Below the pieces are notes generated by a model. The model saw only the letters and a list, made by a program, of their open reading frames with translations, had not been told where the DNA came from and did not search any database. From assembly GCF_000374405.1 (NCBI RefSeq), contig NZ_KB894221.1, forward strand, positions 195 to 61,174: a stretch of DNA of 60,980 bases, given 5' to 3'. Position numbers and translations under genes: made by a program. How positions within the stretch are numbered: the stretch's first letter is position 1; each line of letters begins with the position of its first letter. The stretch comes from Riemerella columbina DSM 16469. GTDB taxonomy: Bacteria; Bacteroidota; Bacteroidia; Flavobacteriales; Weeksellaceae. Below are positions 9,327 to 17,145 of this stretch, piece by piece.

Positions 9327-9887
9327 TTACCGTTTCCACTTGATATTACAACCTAAGCTAGGTTTTTGTAATTCTTCTTGTGGCTGTTCTGCTAGGAGGT
9401 TCTCAAAGGCTACAATTAAATCTTCGCCTGTCACTTCATGGCTATTGCCTGGTCTGGAGTCGTCCATTTGTCCGCGATATACCAAGTTCAAATTATCATC
9501 AAAAAAATAGAAATCTGGAGTACATGCGGCATCATAAGCTTTAGCAATGGCTTGACTTTCATCGTATAAGTATGGGAATTGCACATCATGTTCTTCTGCA
9601 AAATCCACCATAAATTCAGGAGCGTCCGCAGGGTAATTATCCACATCGTTAGAATTAATGGCGATAAATTCTATGCCTTTCCCTCTATAATCTTTATAAA
9701 GCTCCGCTAAAGTATCTATCACATGAATTACAAAAGGGCAATGGTTGCACATAAAAATCACTAATGTTCCTTTTTCCCCCTTTAAATCGTCTAAGTTTTG
9801 AAGTTTATTCTGTTGAGCGGGGTTTGGAAGTTCAAAAAAAGGCGCTTTAGTCCCTAGCTCTAACATATTGGATGGTGTTCTTGCCAT
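9327..9887 (-). CDS. thioredoxin-family (AhpC/TSA-like) redox protein
   Basis: A 186-residue cytosolic protein without signal peptide. The redoxin fold starts at about residue 10 (LGTKAPFFELPN). The CxxC active site is C47-N-H-C50 followed by PF, in MCNHCPFVIHV, the typical motif of the bacterial AhpC-TSA/redoxin subgroup. A conserved cis-Pro segment ACTPDFYFF is at about 120-128. It should act as a thiol-disulfide reductase or peroxidase; the substrate is unknown. The ATG overlaps the miaA stop by one base, so it is translated from the same transcript. Confidence 0.85.
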   Translation of the reverse strand: MARTPSNMLELGTKAPFFELPNPAQQNKLQNLDDLKGEKGTLVIFMCNHCPFVIHVIDTLAELYKDYRGKGIEFIAINSNDVDNYPADAPEFMVDFAEEHDVQFPYLYDESQAIAKAYDAACTPDFYFFDDNLNLVYRGQMDDSRPGNSHEVTGEDLIVAFENLLAEQPQEELQKPSLGCNIKWKR

Positions 9888-10795
9888 TATTTTAAATTTA
9901 AGTTATGGAGCAAAGATACTAAATCTTCATCAGAATAATCATAAGGAATATGGCGCTGCCCCTCAATTTTTCTATTCCAAGTCAGTTGTCGTTTGGCATA
10001 GCGCCTAGAGTTCTTTTTTATTTCATCCACCGCAAAATCTAAAGTCCAATCTCCATTAAGGTAATGAAACAACTCTTTATAACCTACGGTTTGCAACGCT
10101 ACTAAATTTTGATAAGGCCATAAAGCCTTTACCTCATCTAACAATCCCTCATCCATCATTTTATCTACCCGACGATTGATGCGCTCATAAATAATTTCCC
10201 TTGGGGCGTCTATCTGTAGACGAATAGTATCAAAATCGCGATGGGGTTGCTCCTCAGAAAGAATTTGAGTGTAAGTTTTATCGGTTTGCCAAATGATATC
10301 TATCGCTCTTATTAATCTTCTTGGGTTCTCTTTATCTACAATTTGATAATATGCTTTGTCTAAGGATTTAAGGATATTTTGCAACCCTTCAACACCTTCT
10401 GTATTCAGAATATGTTCTAGTTTTTTCTGATGCTCTGGGTGGGCTTTGGGAAGATTGTTCAAGCCTTCTACCACTGCTTTTTCGTACATCCCACTGCCGC
10501 CTACCATTACTACCACATGATGTTTTTTAAATAATGTTTTAAGCAATTTCAAAGCATCTTCTTCGTATTGACCAATGGAGTAATCCTCTGTAACCGAACG
10601 ATGTCCAATAAAGTGGTGTGTAACCGCTGATAATTCATCCTCAGATGGCGCGGCTGTACCTATAGGAATTTCCTTAAAAAACTGTCTAGAATCGCAAGAG
10701 ATAATTTCAGTATTAAAAAACTGAGCAACTTTAATCGCCAAACGGGTTTTTCCAATACCCGTAGCCCCAATGATAGAAATAAGCGTCGGTTTCAT
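9887..10795 (-). CDS. miaA: tRNA dimethylallyltransferase MiaA
   Basis: A 302-residue protein with P-loop GATGIGKT (residues 10-17), the substrate motif ISCDSRQFFKEIPIGTA (about 32-48), VGGSGMY, RRLIRAIDI, and the C-terminal KNSRRYAKRQLTW. MiaA transfers the dimethylallyl group to A37 of tRNAs reading UNN codons. The product can be hydroxylated by MiaE, encoded at 23.0 kb in this window. It lies between murA (28-base gap) and the thioredoxin gene (1-base overlap) in a minus-strand operon. Confidence 0.95.
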   Translation of the reverse strand: MKPTLISIIGATGIGKTRLAIKVAQFFNTEIISCDSRQFFKEIPIGTAAPSEDELSAVTHHFIGHRSVTEDYSIGQYEEDALKLLKTLFKKHHVVVMVGGSGMYEKAVVEGLNNLPKAHPEHQKKLEHILNTEGVEGLQNILKSLDKAYYQIVDKENPRRLIRAIDIIWQTDKTYTQILSEEQPHRDFDTIRLQIDAPREIIYERINRRVDKMMDEGLLDEVKALWPYQNLVALQTVGYKELFHYLNGDWTLDFAVDEIKKNSRRYAKRQLTWNRKIEGQRHIPYDYSDEDLVSLLHNLNLK

Positions 10796-10823
10796 TTTTT
10801 AAAACTAAATGAAAAACTATCTA

Positions 10824-12131
10824 CTAAATTCTTTCAATTTTTGCCCCTAAAGCTTTTAGTCTACCGTCTATATCTTCGTAACCTCTGTCGATTTGTTCAA
10901 TATTATGGATGATAGATTTTCCTTCCGCAGAAAGAGCGGCAATCAACAAAGCATTCCCTGCACGAATATCGGGTGAGGTCATCACGGTTCCTCTAAGCGG
11001 AGTTTCTTGGTTTAGCCCAATGACAGTCGCTCTGTGTGGGTCACACAAAATAATCTGAGCGCCCATATCAATCAATTTATCTACAAAAAATAAGCGAGAT
11101 TCAAACATCTTTTGATGAATCAACACACTACCTTTAGCCTGAGTCGCCACCACTAAAACAATCGATAATAAATCTGGCGTGAAGCCTGGCCATGGCGCGT
11201 CTGACACTGTAAGAATAGAACCATCTATAAACTTCTGAATGCGGTAATGCTCCTGAGCAGGAATGTAAATATCCTCCCCACTTTTCTCTAACTGGATTCC
11301 TAATTTTCTGAATACACTAGGTATCACTCCCAACTGATTCCAATGGACATCTTTAATGGTAATCTCGGATTTCGTCATTGCTGCTAAGCCAATCCATGAA
11401 CCAATCTCTACCATATCAGGCAGCATGGTATGTTCTGTGCCGTGCAGCTGAGTAACCCCTTCAATCGTTAAAAGGTTAGAGCCAATACCAGAAATCTTAG
11501 CCCCCATACGATTCAGCATTTTACACAATTGCTGAAGGTAGGGCTCACATGCCGCATTATAAATCCTAGTTTTCCCATTAGCGAGAACGGCTGCCATAAC
11601 AATATTGGCAGTTCCCGTTACCGATGCTTCTTCTAGTAGAATGAATTTACCTTGTAGAGACTTTGCACTTAGGCTGTAAAAACTTTCTTCTTCATTGTAT
11701 TTAAACTCAGCCCCTAATTCTACAAATCCTTGAAAGTGCGTATCCAATCTTCTTCTGCCGATTTTATCGCCACCAGGGGTTGGCATATAGGCTTCCCCAA
11801 ATCTTGCGAGCATTGGTCCTAACAACATAATAGACCCTCTCAGTTTGGTAGCGTCTTTTTTAAATTCTTTAGATTTTAGATAATCAAAGTTTAGCGTATC
11901 GGCTTTAAAAGTATAATCGCCTTTGCCGTTTTTAGTTACTTTAACGCCTAGGTCACCTAAAATATCTATCAGTTTATTAACATCCTGAATATTAGGAATA
12001 TTTTTAATTCTTACTTCTTGATCGGTCAACAATACCGCACAAAAAATCTGAAGGGCTTCGTTTTTAGCACCTTGAGGGGTAATTTCCCCACTCAGTTGCT
12101 GCCCGCCCCTAATCTGAAATGAACCGCTCAT
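10824..12131 (-). CDS. murA: UDP-N-acetylglucosamine 1-carboxyvinyltransferase MurA
   Basis: A 435-residue EPSP-synthase-like two-domain enzyme. The N-terminal GAKNEALQ carries the conserved catalytic Lys23 (E. coli Lys22). The mobile-loop motif reads PTPGGDKIGRRRLDTH (about 117-132). The residue aligned with the catalytic, fosfomycin-binding Cys115 of E. coli (PGGCTIG) is Asp122 here. MurA makes the first committed step of peptidoglycan synthesis with PEP. The Asp form, known from Mycobacterium and Chlamydia, is functional but insensitive to fosfomycin. It lies 3 bases after DUF4290 and is followed by miaA. Confidence 0.95.
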   Translation of the reverse strand: MSGSFQIRGGQQLSGEITPQGAKNEALQIFCAVLLTDQEVRIKNIPNIQDVNKLIDILGDLGVKVTKNGKGDYTFKADTLNFDYLKSKEFKKDATKLRGSIMLLGPMLARFGEAYMPTPGGDKIGRRRLDTHFQGFVELGAEFKYNEEESFYSLSAKSLQGKFILLEEASVTGTANIVMAAVLANGKTRIYNAACEPYLQQLCKMLNRMGAKISGIGSNLLTIEGVTQLHGTEHTMLPDMVEIGSWIGLAAMTKSEITIKDVHWNQLGVIPSVFRKLGIQLEKSGEDIYIPAQEHYRIQKFIDGSILTVSDAPWPGFTPDLLSIVLVVATQAKGSVLIHQKMFESRLFFVDKLIDMGAQIILCDPHRATVIGLNQETPLRGTVMTSPDIRAGNALLIAALSAEGKSIIHNIEQIDRGYEDIDGRLKALGAKIERI

Positions 12132-12134
12132 GAT

Positions 12135-12761
12135 TTATTTTCTATTTTTAGATTTGGTATTATATCTTCGTCTATTCTGAGGTTTGTTATTTTTAGAGTT
12201 TCTATTGGTATTATAATAGATTTTACTCTTCTCAAGCGAATCAATACTGGTTAAATCCAAACGGTTTTGGGATAATTCCTTTAAATGTCTAAAAATCACA
12301 TCGTCCTGAACATGCTCTTTATTATAAACATTATAGGATTTTTTCATATTGTTGGCTATCACCTCGATAAGGGCTTCTTTTTCGTCTCCTTCCTCAAGTT
12401 CTAGTGCGCGTTCTATTAATTGCAAAATACTTTTCCCATAGAATTTGTAATCGCCTTGTAGCTTTGGATAATCCATTTTTTTAGGCTTTTGATTCAACTC
12501 TTCCACGGTTGGGAAAGGATATGGAGCATCTACATCTAAATCGTAGCCCGACATAATGTATAGATGGTCCCATAGTTTGTGTGCTACATTATCCTCATCT
12601 CGAAGGTGTGGGTTTTTAACTCCCATAAACTCGATGATTTGGTGCGCCATTTCGGTACGCTCTTTCTTGGTAGGTAAAGTCTTGCAGTGTTCTACGAGAC
12701 TTTGGATAATTCTGCCATACTCTGGCATATGTAGAGGTGTTCTCTTAGTATTATATTCCAT
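12135..12761 (-). CDS. DUF4290 domain-containing protein
   Basis: A 208-residue protein beginning MEYNTKRTPLHMPEYGR, the signature start of DUF4290 that I recognise from Bacteroidota. A mostly helical acidic/basic body ends in a basic tail rich in Asn, Lys and Arg (residues 185-208), suggesting nucleic-acid contact. The function is unknown. It is the first gene of the murA operon; the complement of TATATTTG at 12767-12774 lies only 5 bases before the ATG, so a transcript from it would be nearly leaderless, or the match is chance. Confidence 0.85.
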   Translation of the reverse strand: MEYNTKRTPLHMPEYGRIIQSLVEHCKTLPTKKERTEMAHQIIEFMGVKNPHLRDEDNVAHKLWDHLYIMSGYDLDVDAPYPFPTVEELNQKPKKMDYPKLQGDYKFYGKSILQLIERALELEEGDEKEALIEVIANNMKKSYNVYNKEHVQDDVIFRHLKELSQNRLDLTSIDSLEKSKIYYNTNRNSKNNKPQNRRRYNTKSKNRK

Positions 12762-12829
12762 AGTTGCAAATATAAAAATTTTTAAACGAGATTTTGAGAA
12801 AAGATTGTGATATTTTGTTTAAGAATACA

Positions 12830-14461
12830 TTAAAGCGCTTCCTGCTCTAGCGTCTCTAGAATTTGCTTTAGTTCTTGCTGTTGTTGTTCGGTAAGAGGTT
12901 TCCAGATGAATCCTTTTTTTAAATCCGAATCTATGAGTTGAGGAAATAATTTTGCCCTATGGTAATCGTATAAAAAACTTGGTGATATGGCTGGTAATGG
13001 TGTGGTGAAGGTAAAGGGATAATGCCGAGGCACATTAAATTTTAAATTCCCAATCTGATGTGTTGTATAGGGTACACCCTTGTAAACACTAGGTTTTAAC
13101 CATTGTGACGACTCCACCTCACCAATATATTGGCCTACACTAAAACTGGGTATAGTTTCTTTAATTAAACTAGGTTTTACAAATAGAATTGTTAACGCAA
13201 AACTCATCAATAATGCTATTGAATAGATGAATTGCTTGGATAAGCGTTGTCCTAGCATTAAAAAAAGTCCAACAAAGAAAACTTCTAGAAAAAACCTATA
13301 TTGTGCTGAAAACCATAATACTAAAATACTTTTAATAAGAATACTAATCATAATAATTGATAATATTCTATTGCGCTTTTTAAAAGCCAAGCCTATCAGT
13401 ATTAATAATAAAATGACAAATAAACTATTAATCACTCCCTTTATCCCTTCTAAAGTAACCCAATTATAAAAATATTCCCATAGATTAAATTGCTGAATCG
13501 AGTCATAACTGTACTGAAAATCATAAGTTTTTAAAATGGCAACCCGAGAAGAGATGCCCATCAGTTCTGGGTTCGGCTTCCATGAAACCCCTAAATCTAA
13601 TGCCTGAATAGGAAATATAGAATAGCCAAAACACCAAATATTTTTGATAATAACTAATCCCAACATAAAAACGCCAGCAAGATATTTCCAAGACCACAAT
13701 CGGTGAACTAATACCATATAAAGCCCTACGGCTAAAGGCATCCATAATGCGATAGGTTTAATGGCAAAAATAAATACAGAAAATAGCCAAAGTCCTACCA
13801 AGTTTTTGGGTTTATGAACCAATTCATTTACCAGTATTAAGGCTCCTATTATCACAGGTAAATCTGGACTCGGTGAGGCAACAAATAGAAATAAAAACGG
13901 AATAAACAGCCAGTAAATCGGTACTCTTCTCTCAATGATATACATGACAAACCCTAAAAGTACCACCGCATTTATCCTTAAAGCCCCGTCTGTAAAATGA
14001 GAAAATCCCGCTTGGAATATATGCCATAGTGACATTTGCCCTAAAATTAATTCTAAGTTGGCAATCCCTTTAACCAAACCTGCCTTAGAAATCCAATCAA
14101 TCGTACTGGTATAATAGCCATAATGGTCTAAAATAAAGGGATATATACTACCAAAAAACAGAATAAAAACAAGGCTAATGACAAACAGATATGGCTGTTG
14201 CTTTAGCAATGAAAATGCCTCGGTATAACCTTTAGAATAAATAAACAACCCTAAACCAACCATTCCAAAACTAAGCTCTATAACTTCATTAATTGAAATA
14301 AAAAATGATAAAATCGTCCAAGTGGTAGTCAGTAATAGTATTCCAGAAAAAAATTTTGAAGAGCCCCCTTCCCAAAGTGGCGAAAAATAGCGCTCCAACA
14401 AAGTACCCCATCCGATAAGTATAGGAGTTATAATCAGAATAGTAAAGAGCAGATACAGCAT
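12830..14461 (-). CDS. polytopic membrane protein, LIC_10190-like (GT-C type fold possible)
   Basis: A 543-residue integral membrane protein with about 12 hydrophobic segments spread from residue 1 to about 425, followed by a soluble C-terminal region of about 115 residues. The layout resembles the LIC_10190 family of membrane proteins and GT-C glycosyltransferases; the loop near DHYGYYTSTIDWISK (about 131-145) is a typical acidic first loop. I cannot name a substrate. It lies 22 bases after the TonB-like gene on the same strand, so it may be the last gene of that operon. Confidence 0.6.
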   Translation of the reverse strand: MLYLLFTILIITPILIGWGTLLERYFSPLWEGGSSKFFSGILLLTTTWTILSFFISINEVIELSFGMVGLGLFIYSKGYTEAFSLLKQQPYLFVISLVFILFFGSIYPFILDHYGYYTSTIDWISKAGLVKGIANLELILGQMSLWHIFQAGFSHFTDGALRINAVVLLGFVMYIIERRVPIYWLFIPFLFLFVASPSPDLPVIIGALILVNELVHKPKNLVGLWLFSVFIFAIKPIALWMPLAVGLYMVLVHRLWSWKYLAGVFMLGLVIIKNIWCFGYSIFPIQALDLGVSWKPNPELMGISSRVAILKTYDFQYSYDSIQQFNLWEYFYNWVTLEGIKGVINSLFVILLLILIGLAFKKRNRILSIIMISILIKSILVLWFSAQYRFFLEVFFVGLFLMLGQRLSKQFIYSIALLMSFALTILFVKPSLIKETIPSFSVGQYIGEVESSQWLKPSVYKGVPYTTHQIGNLKFNVPRHYPFTFTTPLPAISPSFLYDYHRAKLFPQLIDSDLKKGFIWKPLTEQQQQELKQILETLEQEAL

Positions 14462-14483
14462 AGTTTAGCCTTAAATAATAGCC

Positions 14484-15320
14484 CTAAAATACAATTTTAT
14501 AAATCCCTTTAGACGATGTGCTGGCGCGCTCGGCTTTTACATATTGTTTAACCCAAGCTATCGTGGTCTGTACCACACAAGGGTCGGCAATACCACCGCT
14601 TCTTCTTGCCGACACTACATTGCCTGCTTTATCTACCGTATAATCAATACTGATGCTTCCCGAAGCAGTACAATTATGCGCAGGCTGCTGACCACCTCGC
14701 CCCATAGTTCCTGGGATAAAACTTATCAATTTTCTATCTATCCCTATTTTACTATCGCCATTACCACTACCACCTAGAGGGTCTCCCGCATTACCGCGAT
14801 TACCTTGGTCGCCTTGGCCACCTGCTTTAGTTCCTCTGCCTTTTATAAGGTTTCCAATAGCGGCATTGCCTCTATCATCACCTTGTTTTTTAGAAGTTTC
14901 AGCCTTTTTAGAAGTATTTTGTTTTTTAGGGGTGGCTTTTGGCTTAGTAGTCGATTGGGATGATGTCTTTTTTTCTATTTTTTCTGCTTTTGGGGTAGAG
15001 ATTTTAGTATTAGTTCCCGTAATTGTGGGCTCCTGCTTAGGTTGCACCGTTGCCTCCGTAATCGTTTGGTTTTCAGTTTCAATATTTTGCTCTATTGCAG
15101 GACTACCCTCTTGTTGCTGCGGTTCTTCTGTGCCGTTACCATTTTCATTATCCCCAAAATTGATAAGCATTGTCGTCACCACTTCTTGGCGTGGCGTCTC
15201 TCTAGTAAAAGTATAAAAGTAAATCAACAATAGCACCAACAAACTGATTAAAAATGTCAAAACTGCACTTTTAATTCTGTCGTTTCTTTCAGAGTTGGAT
15301 ATGCTTTCTGTTGAATACAT
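14484..15320 (-). CDS. tonB: TonB-like energy transducer
   Basis: A protein of 278 residues from the ATG at 15320 (MYSTESIS). A start at 15359 is possible but would overlap exbD. It has a single N-terminal anchor (about 17-36), then a long linker rich in Pro, Gln, Lys and Thr and a Gly/Asn-rich part, and a C-terminal domain (about 220-278) with SISIDYTVDKAGNVVSARR and SKGIYKIVF. This is the arrangement of TonB/TolA-type proteins that span the periplasm and contact outer-membrane receptors. It lies 16 bases after exbD. It presumably couples to receptors such as those at 17.1 and 31.7 kb, but more than one TonB per genome is usual, so the pairing is inference. Confidence 0.8.
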   Translation of the reverse strand: MYSTESISNSERNDRIKSAVLTFLISLLVLLLIYFYTFTRETPRQEVVTTMLINFGDNENGNGTEEPQQQEGSPAIEQNIETENQTITEATVQPKQEPTITGTNTKISTPKAEKIEKKTSSQSTTKPKATPKKQNTSKKAETSKKQGDDRGNAAIGNLIKGRGTKAGGQGDQGNRGNAGDPLGGSGNGDSKIGIDRKLISFIPGTMGRGGQQPAHNCTASGSISIDYTVDKAGNVVSARRSGGIADPCVVQTTIAWVKQYVKAERASTSSKGIYKIVF

Positions 15321-15336
15321 ATTAATGTGAGTAATT

Positions 15337-15735
15337 TTATGGCTCTTGTACCGTAGCAATAGCGATATTGTATTTGTGTTTTTCTGCGATGCCCATCACA
15401 TAGACTACGGCTTTATGTTTGGTATTTTCGTCCGCTCTTATGGTAAAAGAGGGTTGTTTGTCATTACTTAATTTAGCCACCAATTGGTTTTCTAGTTCTT
15501 CCTTTGCCACCGCTTGGTCATTAATATAATATGTTCCCTCTGGTGAAATACTTACCGTGGTAGGGTCTTGATTATTAACAGTATTTGTATTAGCTTGCGG
15601 TAATTTTACCTCTATTGAACTTTGACTAATTGCCGAAGAAGTAATCATAAAAAATATGAGCAATAGGAAAATAATATCCGTCATAGAAGCCATACTAAAC
15701 TCCGCGCTGGCTTTATTTCTTCGTTTGAGTTCCAT
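15337..15735 (-). CDS. exbD: biopolymer transport protein ExbD/TolR family
   Basis: A 132-residue protein: a short cytosolic N-terminus, one membrane segment (about 17-37) containing the conserved Asp20 in SMTDIIFLLLIFF, which is the proton-carrying residue in ExbD/TolR, then a periplasmic domain with SISPEGTYYINDQ and TIRADENTKHKAVVYVM. It forms the proton-driven motor with ExbB and drives TonB. It lies 10 bases after exbB. Confidence 0.93.
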   Translation of the reverse strand: MELKRRNKASAEFSMASMTDIIFLLLIFFMITSSAISQSSIEVKLPQANTNTVNNQDPTTVSISPEGTYYINDQAVAKEELENQLVAKLSNDKQPSFTIRADENTKHKAVVYVMGIAEKHKYNIAIATVQEP

Positions 15736-15745
15736 AAAGCTTTAA

Positions 15746-16423
15746 TTAAATTGGTTTATTAATCGTATCTAAAAACTCACCTGCTTGCGTTTGGATTTTT
15801 AAGACCAACCTATCGACTTTAGTCACTAAAATATTATAAAAGAAATACGCTGGAATCCCAACAAACAAACCTACTGCCGTAGTTGCCATAGCGGTATAAA
15901 TCCCGGAAGCCAACAACTTAGGACTAACCGCACCTGTAACATTAGAGATTTCAAAAAATGCCATAATCATTCCTATTACCGTTCCTAAAAAGCCTAACAT
16001 CGGTGCAGCACCAGAGGCAGACGCCAATATATTAAGATTCTTTTCTAGCTTTGATACTTCTAAGTTGCCTTGGCTTTCCATTGCATTGCTGATGTCGCTG
16101 ATGGGTCTACCCATTCGGCTCAAACCTTTCTCTATCATTCTGGCTTCTGGCGTATTGGTCGATTGGCAAAGGTCAATTGCCGCCTCTATCTTACCATCGT
16201 AGATAAAGTCCTTGATATCGTTTAAAAAATTCGGATCTGATTTTCCAGCCCTTTTGATAAAAAAGTAACGCTCTAAAAAGATATACAACGCCAAAATACC
16301 GAGTAAGAAAATGGCAATCATAATAATATTGGATACCAAGCCACCTCCAAAGATGATATTCCAAAGGGAAAACACCTGTTTTTGAGTTGCAGCATCAGTA
16401 GCCACTTGCAAACTATCATTCAT
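15746..16423 (-). CDS. exbB: MotA/TolQ/ExbB proton channel protein
   Basis: A 225-residue protein with three membrane segments (about 32-52, 140-160 and 178-200). The family region GAAPMLGFLGTVIGMIMAF (about 138-156) and GIYTAMATTAVGLFVGIPAY (about 173-192) are typical ExbB/TolQ helices; the first contains the conserved Thr of the proton path. It works with ExbD and TonB in the inner membrane. A hypothetical gene lies 60 bases upstream. Confidence 0.93.
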   Translation of the reverse strand: MNDSLQVATDAATQKQVFSLWNIIFGGGLVSNIIMIAIFLLGILALYIFLERYFFIKRAGKSDPNFLNDIKDFIYDGKIEAAIDLCQSTNTPEARMIEKGLSRMGRPISDISNAMESQGNLEVSKLEKNLNILASASGAAPMLGFLGTVIGMIMAFFEISNVTGAVSPKLLASGIYTAMATTAVGLFVGIPAYFFYNILVTKVDRLVLKIQTQAGEFLDTINKPI

Positions 16424-16483
16424 ATTTGAATTCTATTTTTTGTATTAAAAACGAAAAATTTAAGTAGATATTGTGGTGCTGCA

Positions 16484-16939
16484 CTAATCTTCTACCTCTA
16501 TACGGTCTTGTTTAAAATGGCATTTTAGTTTAAAAGGAATCGTGTCCTCGCTATGGGTATAGAAATCTGTAATTTTGCCCTGCCATAACAACTGTAATTC
16601 ACCTTCGTCGCCTGTGGAAAAAGTCAGTTCATTATCAAAAGTTTCAGCATCTTCATCGTCAAACAAATTCACTTCGGTATATACCTCATCTTCATTAGTA
16701 ATAGTAAAGGTTTTTCCTGCTAAATTTTTAGCATCAATAGGAAAGTCTATCACATGGAGTGCCAATTGTGGAAATTGGTATTGTAAAGAGTCGTCCTCTA
16801 TATAGTCGGTATCTTCTGTCGTGGTAATCTCTACCTCTAAGAAAAATTCTTCATTATGAAACACTGATTTTCCATAAGTTCTACTTATTTGATATTTAAG
16901 CGTTTCCTCTGGATGGTAGATTTTTAAAATCCCTTTCAT
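16484..16939 (-). CDS. hypothetical acidic protein upstream of exbB
   Basis: A 151-residue acidic protein, rich in Glu and Asp, with alternating beta-strand-like segments (for example FFLEVEITTTE and LQLLWQGKITDFYTH) and no signal peptide or membrane segment. I do not recognise the family. It lies 60 bases before exbB on the same strand and has its own good promoter, so it may head the exbBD-tonB operon. Confidence 0.7.
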   Translation of the reverse strand: MKGILKIYHPEETLKYQISRTYGKSVFHNEEFFLEVEITTTEDTDYIEDDSLQYQFPQLALHVIDFPIDAKNLAGKTFTITNEDEVYTEVNLFDDEDAETFDNELTFSTGDEGELQLLWQGKITDFYTHSEDTIPFKLKCHFKQDRIEVED

Positions 16940-16983
16940 TTTAAATTGTAAAGTATAGTGTTTTATTTTATTCTAATAGTAGC

Positions 16984-17012
16984 AAAGATAATTTTTTTTA
17001 TGATACTACAAA
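16984..17012 (-). promoter_or_regulatory. promoter upstream of the exbB operon
   Basis: Minus strand: TTTG (17009-17012), 17-base spacer, TATCTTTG (16984-16991), 45 bases upstream of the ATG at 16939. Confidence 0.7.
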
Positions 17013-17071
17013 GACATCCAATGGTATTTTTTTGAAAATTAATGTGTTTTTCAATATTTTTAAGGTATGTT

Positions 17072-17106
17072 ATAAAAAACCAAAGCAACCCACTAAAGGC
17101 TGCTTC
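17072..17106 (-). terminator. intrinsic terminator of the siderophore receptor gene
   Basis: On the minus strand AAGCAGCC, 7-base loop, GGTTGCTT (one G-U pair), then TTGGTTTTTTAT. It is 40 bases beyond the stop at 17146. Confidence 0.7.
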
Positions 17107-17145
17107 AGCTCCGAAAAATATAAAATAAAATGAAAAAACTTATGA

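Noticed and set aside
14866-15216. Plus-strand frame of 116 codons opposite the TonB-like gene.
   Set aside because: A shadow caused by the repetitive Gly/Lys/Thr codons of the real gene on the minus strand.
15320-15359. Longer TonB-like start at 15359 (MLRYKS).
   Set aside because: It would overlap exbD by 23 bases; the start at 15320 gives a normal 16-base gap.
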